A stretch of 19,106 bases of DNA from an uncultured Candidatus Saccharibacteria bacterium. Its GTDB lineage: Bacteria > Patescibacteriota > Saccharimonadia > Saccharimonadales > Saccharimonadaceae. Shown here in pieces: positions 14,063 through 19,106 of the stretch. The stretch is from assembly GCA_938042055.1 (NCBI GenBank), contig CALIRX010000034.1, positions 1-19,106 on the forward strand, read 5' to 3'. The notes under the pieces were generated by a model, which was not told where the DNA came from, searched no databases, and saw only the letters and a list, made by a program, of their open reading frames with translations. The translations under genes and the position numbers were made by a program. Position 1 is the first letter of the stretch, and every line of letters starts with the position of its first letter.

Positions 14063-15862
14063 ATGAAGTATTTGCGTAACACACTACTTATGATACTAGC
14101 CGCGGCACTAATAATGCCGTCGCCGTTGGTTTTGGCGGAGGGTGTTTCGGGTGCTACTCAAGAGTCGAAAGTTGATGACGTTCAGACTGTTGATAATAGT
14201 CTTAAATCGGCTGAGGAAGCGAAAGATTCAGTTGTTGATAAGGAACAGATCGATAGCAATTCGCCTTCTCAATCAAGTGAAAATCTCGAGACTCCAACAG
14301 AGAATTTGTCTACAAATAGTACGAGCGAAAATCCTGCTACCAATGAGTCTTCAAAATCTGAGCCAAACCCTGAATCTGAGCCGCCAAAAATAGATAATCC
14401 AGATGGAAGAACAGAAGAAAATGCTCCGATATTAATTTCAAAGATTAGTCAGGATAAAAAATATGTTGAGATATATAATCCGACGAATCAGAATGTTAAT
14501 TTGGCTGGTTGGAAAATAGAGTATTACGCTGGATCTGGCGCTAAAACCGTTGGAAAAATTTTCAAGGATGAAGTAATCTTGGCGAACGGATTTTTGGTTT
14601 TGTCGAATGATAAGACGTTGGCGGGCGCCATAAAGTTTGATAACAATTTAGGTTTGGCTCAAAATGATGGATCGGTCGTGTTGTCGCGTTCGGACGGGTC
14701 GGTCGCAGATATCGTTGGCTGGGGAAATAATTCAAAGTCTGCAGGCTCACCAATTAAAGGTGGTGTGAAAATCGTTTGGCGTTGTTTTGTTGGTGAAGAG
14801 ATTATTGATTCGAAAAATAATTCCACTGATTTTTTATTGAGCAAATATTCTGATAATCAGGAAATTGTGCCGTATTCACGACCAAATTGCAAAACCCCAG
14901 ATTCCAAACCTGAACCTCCGAAGGAGTTGAATAAATGTGAAGGCCTGAAGCTAAGTGAAATTGCGTCGAATGTTGATGAACAATTCATTGAGATTATCAA
15001 TTCTGGCGAAAAAACCGTCATTACGACGGGCTGTAAATTGACGGTTGGCGATTCTGGCGTTCGTGAAAATATTGGTAACATCGAATTAAATCCGGGTGAA
15101 TTTTTAACGATCAAAATAAAAAACACGAAGCTGAAATTGCCAAAAACAAAAGGAAAAATTTATTTACTGGACGAGGCTGGCTCGAAAATTGACATCGCTG
15201 AATATAACAATATACCAAAAGGCGCCTCGTGGAGTTTGATTGATGATGAGTGGATACAAACGTTTATGATAACTGAAAATTCTGAGAATATCTTTAAGGA
15301 ATATTTGGATTGTCAGAATGGTTACGAGCGAAATGCGCTGGGCAGATGTGTGAAAATTGCCATCCCGCCCGTTGAAAGCTCTTGTCCCGCCGGTCAATAT
15401 CGCCATCCAGAAACTCGCCGTTGTCGAAAAATTGAAGCGGCAAAAACTATTACGCCCTGTAAAGATGGCTATTATCGTAGTGAAGAAACTGGCAGATGCA
15501 GATCTATTGCATCGGCTGCGGCAAAGACTTTAAAGCCTTGCCCAGAAGGTCAGTTTCGCAATTCAGCTACGGGTCGATGTAAGAAAATTGCCTCCACTGA
15601 CGACATAGCGAAAGAATGTCCGGAGGGATTTGAGCGCAACCCACAAACTAAGCGATGCCGAAAGATAAAATCTGCAAATATGCCAACTGTTGGTTCGGCG
15701 GCCGCTGAAGTTAAGCAAGTCGCTGGCGCCACTTGGGGTTGGTGGGTGTTTGGCGGTGTGAGCTTACTGGCCGTCGGTTATGGCGTATGGCAGTGGCGAT
15801 GGGAAATTTCGCAATTTATACGAAAAATCCGCGAACGCGTTAGGTCTGCGAGCGGCAAATAA
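14063..15862 (+). CDS. Surface protein with two lamin-tail-like domains and five Cys repeats, membrane-anchored
   Basis: A 599-residue protein. ATG 14063 was chosen over 14036 because SD AAGGAG (14052-14057) is 5 bases upstream and the signal peptide (MKYLRNTLLMILAAALIM, likely cleavage after VLA at 25) then starts at once. Residues 30-120 are a Ser/Asn/Glu/Pro-rich disordered stalk. Residues 120-222 (KYVEIYNPTNQNVNLAGWKI, GFLVLSND, ADIVGWG) fit a lamin-tail domain, a beta-sandwich found in bacterial surface proteins; about 292-405 (FIEIINSGEK, GKIYLLDEAG) looks like a second, divergent one. Residues 417-535 hold five Cys repeats. One membrane span (about 557-577, WGWWVFGGVSLLAVGYGVW) and a short basic tail end the protein, so most of it faces outside. 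There is no LPXTG motif. Its role is unknown; adhesion or host contact is a reasonable inference. Confidence 0.85.
   Translation: MKYLRNTLLMILAAALIMPSPLVLAEGVSGATQESKVDDVQTVDNSLKSAEEAKDSVVDKEQIDSNSPSQSSENLETPTENLSTNSTSENPATNESSKSEPNPESEPPKIDNPDGRTEENAPILISKISQDKKYVEIYNPTNQNVNLAGWKIEYYAGSGAKTVGKIFKDEVILANGFLVLSNDKTLAGAIKFDNNLGLAQNDGSVVLSRSDGSVADIVGWGNNSKSAGSPIKGGVKIVWRCFVGEEIIDSKNNSTDFLLSKYSDNQEIVPYSRPNCKTPDSKPEPPKELNKCEGLKLSEIASNVDEQFIEIINSGEKTVITTGCKLTVGDSGVRENIGNIELNPGEFLTIKIKNTKLKLPKTKGKIYLLDEAGSKIDIAEYNNIPKGASWSLIDDEWIQTFMITENSENIFKEYLDCQNGYERNALGRCVKIAIPPVESSCPAGQYRHPETRRCRKIEAAKTITPCKDGYYRSEETGRCRSIASAAAKTLKPCPEGQFRNSATGRCKKIASTDDIAKECPEGFERNPQTKRCRKIKSANMPTVGSAAAEVKQVAGATWGWWVFGGVSLLAVGYGVWQWRWEISQFIRKIRERVRSASGK
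15311..15667 (+). repeat. Five tandem Cys-containing peptide repeats
   Basis: Five units of 16-17 codons begin at 15311, 15383, 15458, 15539 and 15617, spaced 72-81 bases apart. The protein consensus is C-x2-G-[YF]-x-R-x3-[TL]-x-R-C-[VRK]-[KS]-I, for example CPEGFERNPQTKRCRKI. Each unit has two Cys separated by 11-12 residues, suggesting one disulphide-closed loop per unit outside the cell. DNA identity between units is low, so the repeat is conserved at protein level. Confidence 0.85.
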
Positions 15863-15863
15863 T

Positions 15864-15872
15864 TGTTATAAT
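15864..15872 (+). promoter_or_regulatory. Extended -10 promoter of ruvC (leaderless)
   Basis: TGTTATAAT, identical to the DUF192 promoter core, with TATAAT at 15867-15872. Six bases separate it from ATG 15879. No -35 is recognisable. Confidence 0.7.
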
Positions 15873-15878
15873 AAGGAT

Positions 15879-16352
15879 ATGAGAATTATCGGGATTGACC
15901 CAGGAACGGGAATTTTGGGGTTTGGTGTGATTGATTTTTCTCGTGGCAAGCTTAAGATGGTCACGGCGGGAGTTGTGACGACGCCGGCACATACGCCAAT
16001 TGATGAAAGGCTTGAAGATATTTTCGATAGCCTGACAGAAATTATTGCCGAAACAAATCCTGATGTTATGTCGATTGAAAAGCTATTTTTTGCGCGCAAT
16101 GTTACGACGGCGATTTCTGTGGCGGAGGCGCGCGGCGTGGCGATGTTGACTGGACGAAAAGCCGGAATGCCGATTGCTGAATATACACCACTGCAAATAA
16201 AGCAAACTTTGACCGGCTATGGAAAGGCTGATAAAAAGCAGGTTCAGGAAATGGTGCGCCTTAATTTGGGTTTGAAAGATGTTCCGAAGCCGGATGACTG
16301 CGCGGATGCTTTGGCTGCAGCAATTACACACGCGGCGATGAATCGGGTATAA
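15879..16352 (+). CDS. ruvC: Holliday junction resolvase RuvC
   Basis: A 157-residue endonuclease that cuts Holliday junctions in a RuvABC resolvasome. The RNase H-like fold begins MRIIGIDPGTG; the four expected catalytic acidic residues are D7, E67 (SIEKLFF), D140 and D143 (PDDCADALA). It is slightly shorter than the E. coli protein. The start at 15879 is fixed by the conserved N terminus and by the promoter six bases upstream; a longer in-frame start at 15780 lies in the preceding gene and is rejected. ruvA starts 7 bases after the stop. Confidence 0.97.
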   Translation: MRIIGIDPGTGILGFGVIDFSRGKLKMVTAGVVTTPAHTPIDERLEDIFDSLTEIIAETNPDVMSIEKLFFARNVTTAISVAEARGVAMLTGRKAGMPIAEYTPLQIKQTLTGYGKADKKQVQEMVRLNLGLKDVPKPDDCADALAAAITHAAMNRV

Positions 16353-16353
16353 T
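16324..16353 (+). promoter_or_regulatory. ruvA promoter at the ruvC stop (leaderless)
   Basis: TTACAC (16324-16329), 18 bases, TATAAT (16348-16353). The ruvC stop TAA (16350-16352) is part of the -10 hexamer. Six bases separate the hexamer from ATG 16360. Confidence 0.6.
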
Positions 16354-16359
16354 TGAAAT

Positions 16360-16935
16360 ATGATTGCACATGTTTTTGGAAAAGTTGCTGAGAAGTTTAA
16401 TGGCTCGCTAGTCGTTGATGTTCATGGTGTTGGATATGAAGTTAGTGTGGCGACTAATGATTTTGATGCGGTGATATTAGATCAAGAAGTAAAATTTTAC
16501 ACTTATCATCACGTGCGCGAACAGTCGGAGGAATTATTTGGGTTCTCTAGCTTGGCGGCGAAAAAACTGTTTGAAATGCTAATCACGGTTCAGGGGGTTG
16601 GTCCAAAGGCTGCGCTGGCTATCTTGAGCTTGGGTGATGCCGAGCAAGTGCGTAATGCTATTGCTAATGCTGACAGCGGTTTTGTGCAAAAGGCCACTGG
16701 CGTCGGCAAAAAAACTGCCGAGCGAGTAGTGGTTGATCTAAGCGATAAAGTTGGTTTACCGACTCATTACGGCCGAACGGAAGCTCCAGTGCAGACTGAA
16801 TTAAACACTTCTGATGAGGCCTTGGAAGCGTTGATGGCTTTGGGTTATACATTAGCGGATGCAACTAAGGCGCTTGAAAACGTTGATGCCAATTTGCCAA
16901 CAGCTCAGCGAGTGACTGAGGCTTTGAAGAACTAG
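16360..16935 (+). CDS. ruvA: Holliday junction branch migration protein RuvA
   Basis: A 191-residue subunit that binds the four-way junction and loads RuvB. The N-terminal OB domain (MIAHVFGKV, VDVHGVGYEV) is followed by two helix-hairpin-helix motifs (TVQGVGPKAALAILS near 75-90 and ATGVGKKTAERVVVDL near 110-126) and a C-terminal three-helix domain (SDEALEALMALGYTLADATKAL) that contacts RuvB. Length is normal. It lies 7 bases after ruvC but has its own candidate promoter. Confidence 0.97.
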   Translation: MIAHVFGKVAEKFNGSLVVDVHGVGYEVSVATNDFDAVILDQEVKFYTYHHVREQSEELFGFSSLAAKKLFEMLITVQGVGPKAALAILSLGDAEQVRNAIANADSGFVQKATGVGKKTAERVVVDLSDKVGLPTHYGRTEAPVQTELNTSDEALEALMALGYTLADATKALENVDANLPTAQRVTEALKN

Positions 16936-17056
16936 GGTCTTTTATTTGAAATATTTAGTTCGTGATGTTGTTTATGAAGTTTGTGTTTTTGGATTTGTTG
17001 GGAGGCACTTGAAGGGTGATTACTACTACGTCTTAGCGTGGATCTTATTCTCAGGA

Positions 17057-17065
17057 TGCTATAAT
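17057..17065 (+). promoter_or_regulatory. Extended -10 promoter of the DUF262-HNH gene (leaderless)
   Basis: TGCTATAAT (TATAAT at 17060-17065) ends six bases before ATG 17072. The gap from ruvA (16936-17071) contains no other recognised feature. Confidence 0.7.
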
Positions 17066-17071
17066 GGATAT

Positions 17072-18871
17072 ATGGAAGATACAAAATTTTCTCTTAATCA
17101 AACGCCAATTAGTACTATTCTGGCCTGGGTAGAAAGCGGTGCAATTGCTATTCCGGAGATCCAGCGGCCGTTTGTATGGATGAGTTGGCAGGTGCGCGAT
17201 TTGATGGATTCGTTATATCAAGGCTATCCAGTCGGCTATATTATTACCTGGCAAAACCCGGACGTGAAACTGAAGGATGGGTCGACATCGCAGGGCAAGC
17301 GTATTTTGATTGATGGCCAGCAACGTATCACTGCGCTCAGAGCAGCGATGAGCGGGCTTGATGTGATAGATAAAAAATATAAGAAAAAACGGATTGCTAT
17401 ATCGTTTAATCCGCTGACTGAGGAATTTCGTACTCGTACAGTTTCAACTATTCGCGGTAAAGAATGGATTAGTGATATTGCTGAAGTGATGGTAAATGGC
17501 TATGATACGCTGACGTTTGTTGAAGAATATGTAGCAAAAAATCCGTCGTTAACGCGCCAAGAAGTCAATACGCGGCTTAACCGTTTGATCCAAATTAAAA
17601 ATAAGCAAATTGGTGAAATCCAGCTTAGTCCGTCTTTGGACATCAATATAGTAAATGAAATATTTGTCCGAATTAATGCTAGTGGTGTTAATCTTAGTAA
17701 TGCCGATTTTGCGATGAGTAAAATTGCGGTTTATGAGAACGAGCCAGGCGATGAAATGGGCATGAAACTCCGTAAATTTATTGATTATTTTGCACATCTG
17801 TCGGTTGCTCCCGAGCAGTTTGAAATTATTAAGGAAAACGATACAGAATTTGCTAAAACTGATTATTTTACGAAAATATCTTGGCTTAAAAATGAAACAG
17901 ATGACCTGTATGATCCATCGTATAATGATATTATTCGGGTTGTTGGTTTGACGCAGTTTGCAAGGGGTAAACTTGGTGATATCGTGGCATTGCTTTCGGG
18001 TCGTAATTTTGAAACTCGCCAGGATGAAAAAGAAATTGCCGACGAGTCCTTTCGAAAGCTTGAGAAGGGCTTGTACCAATTTACAAACGAAAATAAATTT
18101 AAGCATTTTGTGCAAAACATTTTGCGCGGTAGCGGTTATGATGAACCTAGTATGTTGATTGCTCGCAATGCAGTTAATTACGCTTATGCAATGTACCTGC
18201 GGCTATTTGATATTGGCGAAAATTATGCCGAAGCTAATTCGCTAGTTCGTAGATTGCTGGCAATTTCGTTATTGACTGGTCGCCATTCCGGCAGTTTTGA
18301 AACTAAGTTTGAGCAGGATATTAAACGGATTCAAAATCCTGGAGATTTGGCTAAATTTGTTGCTACGCTGGAAAAGCAGGAGTTGGCTGATATATTTTGG
18401 GACTCAACATTGGTTGACGAGCTTGATAAGCCGACGATAAATAATCCATTTTGGCATATGTTTGTCGCGGCGCAGAATAAATTACTAAAGCAAGGCTTCT
18501 TGTCAAAAAGTAATATTGCCAGAGATTTGGCGACTGATGACGTGCATCACATTTTTCCTAAAAATTATTTAGTTAAGCATGGCTATGATAAAACTAAATA
18601 CAATAGAATTGCTAATTTTGTGCATCTGCGCAATGATATAAATATTTCAGTCGGAGATTTAGCTCCTCGCGATTACTTAAACGATATTTTAAGTAGTAAA
18701 AATGACCATCACAGTGATATTACTAGCGAGGATGAACTAAAAAGCAACTTTGGTGATAATGCAGTCCCAATTTTATTAATGAAGGCGGTAGCCGTTGATT
18801 ATGAAGAATTTTTAAAACAGCGGCAGCGGCTGATGGCTAAGATGCTGAAAGAATATTACAGGAGCTTATAA
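17072..18871 (+). CDS. DUF262-HNH protein, putative GmrSD/SspE-like defence nuclease
   Basis: A 599-residue protein. ATG 17072 is chosen because the DUF262 fold starts there and the promoter is six bases upstream; the longer frame from TTG 16946 adds non-conserved residues. The DUF262 domain has IPEIQRPFVWMSWQVRDLMD (residues 27-46), GYPVGYIITW, the hallmark DGQQR (81-85) and IFVRINASGVNLSNADF (198-213). A middle helical region follows. The C-terminal DUF1524/HNH-like part has DVHHIFP (490-496) and N511/N515 in NRIANFVHL. DUF262 binds and hydrolyses nucleotides in GmrSD type IV restriction enzymes, and the same two-domain arrangement occurs in SspE of phosphorothioation systems. A nuclease that senses invading or modified DNA is therefore likely, with target unknown. 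It ends with a one-base overlap (TAATG) with ruvB. Confidence 0.88.
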   Translation: MEDTKFSLNQTPISTILAWVESGAIAIPEIQRPFVWMSWQVRDLMDSLYQGYPVGYIITWQNPDVKLKDGSTSQGKRILIDGQQRITALRAAMSGLDVIDKKYKKKRIAISFNPLTEEFRTRTVSTIRGKEWISDIAEVMVNGYDTLTFVEEYVAKNPSLTRQEVNTRLNRLIQIKNKQIGEIQLSPSLDINIVNEIFVRINASGVNLSNADFAMSKIAVYENEPGDEMGMKLRKFIDYFAHLSVAPEQFEIIKENDTEFAKTDYFTKISWLKNETDDLYDPSYNDIIRVVGLTQFARGKLGDIVALLSGRNFETRQDEKEIADESFRKLEKGLYQFTNENKFKHFVQNILRGSGYDEPSMLIARNAVNYAYAMYLRLFDIGENYAEANSLVRRLLAISLLTGRHSGSFETKFEQDIKRIQNPGDLAKFVATLEKQELADIFWDSTLVDELDKPTINNPFWHMFVAAQNKLLKQGFLSKSNIARDLATDDVHHIFPKNYLVKHGYDKTKYNRIANFVHLRNDINISVGDLAPRDYLNDILSSKNDHHSDITSEDELKSNFGDNAVPILLMKAVAVDYEEFLKQRQRLMAKMLKEYYRSL

Positions 18872-19106
18872 TGGCAATTGAAAGAATAGTTGATACAAGT
18901 TCGCACGATGATGATTCTGAAGAGCAGCGAATTGAGGTGAGTCTGCGCCCGCAGAGTTTTTCTGAGTATGTTGGTCAGGAAAGATTAAAACGTAATTTGC
19001 GCTTGGCGATTGATGCGGCTAAAAAGCGCGGCGAACCGTTGGATCACGTATTATTATATGGTCCGCCGGGGCTTGGTAAAACAACTATGGCGACGGTGAT
19101 TGCTAA
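18871..19106 (+). CDS. ruvB: Holliday junction helicase RuvB, N-terminal part (cut by window edge)
   Basis: The first 78 codons of RuvB, the AAA+ motor that drives branch migration on RuvA-bound junctions. The characteristic SLRPQSFSEYVGQERLKRNL and LDHVLLYGPPGLGKTT (Walker A) are visible; the frame is open at the right edge. SD AGGAG (18860-18864) lies inside the end of the DUF262 gene, 6 bases before the ATG, and the two genes overlap by one base, so ruvB expression depends at least in part on transcription through the nuclease gene. Confidence 0.97.
   Translation, partial: MAIERIVDTSSHDDDSEEQRIEVSLRPQSFSEYVGQERLKRNLRLAIDAAKKRGEPLDHVLLYGPPGLGKTTMATVIA

Noticed and set aside
15780..15878. 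Upstream in-frame ATG for ruvC
   Set aside because: It lies inside the surface-protein gene; RuvC proteins begin with the M-x-I-x-GIDPG segment, found at 15879.
16946..17071. Longer start (TTG) for the DUF262-HNH gene
   Set aside because: Adds 42 residues before the domain, lies upstream of the clear -10 element, and TTG is a weaker start than ATG 17072.
17549..18115. 188-codon minus-strand frame opposite the DUF262-HNH gene
   Set aside because: Shadow of a conserved coding region; the peptide is Lys/Ile/Asn/Phe-rich with no recognisable domain or initiation signal.
1..19106. Recoded UGA (glycine), as in some other CPR bacteria
   Set aside because: UGA acts as a terminal stop in the DUF192 gene and in the following membrane-protein gene, and conserved genes contain no in-frame UGA.

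Overview
The window most likely comes from a member of Candidatus Saccharibacteria (TM7, Patescibacteria/CPR). The argument is indirect: compact core genes, a ComEC without its usual nuclease-like domain, an N-terminal tail-protein motif (LPQPGGDDGNWGIILNEYL) and Cys-rich C-x2-G-[YF]-x-[RN] repeats that I associate with this lineage, and several promoters placed so that mRNAs should start at or within a few bases of the start codon. The code appears standard, with UGA used as stop. No rRNA, CRISPR array or insertion sequence was seen.

Layout. 1-2677: the end of a phage-tail-like or tailocin-like module. It holds the last 68 residues of an unidentified protein, a tail-fibre-like gene split by a -1 frameshift at a TTTT run (293-676 and 703-1467), and a 402-residue putative receptor-binding or accessory tail protein one base downstream. 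2696-5920: the heat-shock genes dnaK and dnaJ, each with CIRCE (HrcA operator) sequences that overlap its promoter, and a terminator between them. 5981-9115: a 1044-residue polytopic membrane protein of unknown function. 9139-10562: a retropepsin-like RimB/zinc-protease-family gene overlapping a rimK-type ATP-grasp ligase gene. 10587-11554: a membrane-anchored DUF192 protein overlapping a small membrane protein gene. 11602-11678: tRNA-Lys(UUU) with its own promoter and terminator. 11746-13197: comEC. 13247-13963: yebC with a terminator. 14063-15862: a secreted, membrane-anchored surface protein with two lamin-tail-like domains and five Cys repeats. 15879-19106: ruvC, ruvA, a DUF262-HNH nuclease-like gene (GmrSD/SspE-like architecture), then the start of ruvB.

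How the genes relate. The dnaK and dnaJ units should be co-regulated by HrcA (not in the window) although transcribed separately. RimK and the RimB-like protease probably act together in ribosomal protein S6 tail modification. RuvA, RuvB and RuvC process Holliday junctions, ComEC imports transforming DNA, and a putative defence nuclease is inserted between ruvA and ruvB and overlaps ruvB by one base. The two most noteworthy signals are this nuclease inside the ruv cluster and the repeated leaderless-promoter layout: in five genes the -10 hexamer ends exactly six bases before the ATG, so +1 would be the A of the start codon. The frameshifted tail gene and the tail-associated protein that resembles a family I recall from actinobacteria (the hosts of many Saccharibacteria) also merit attention.
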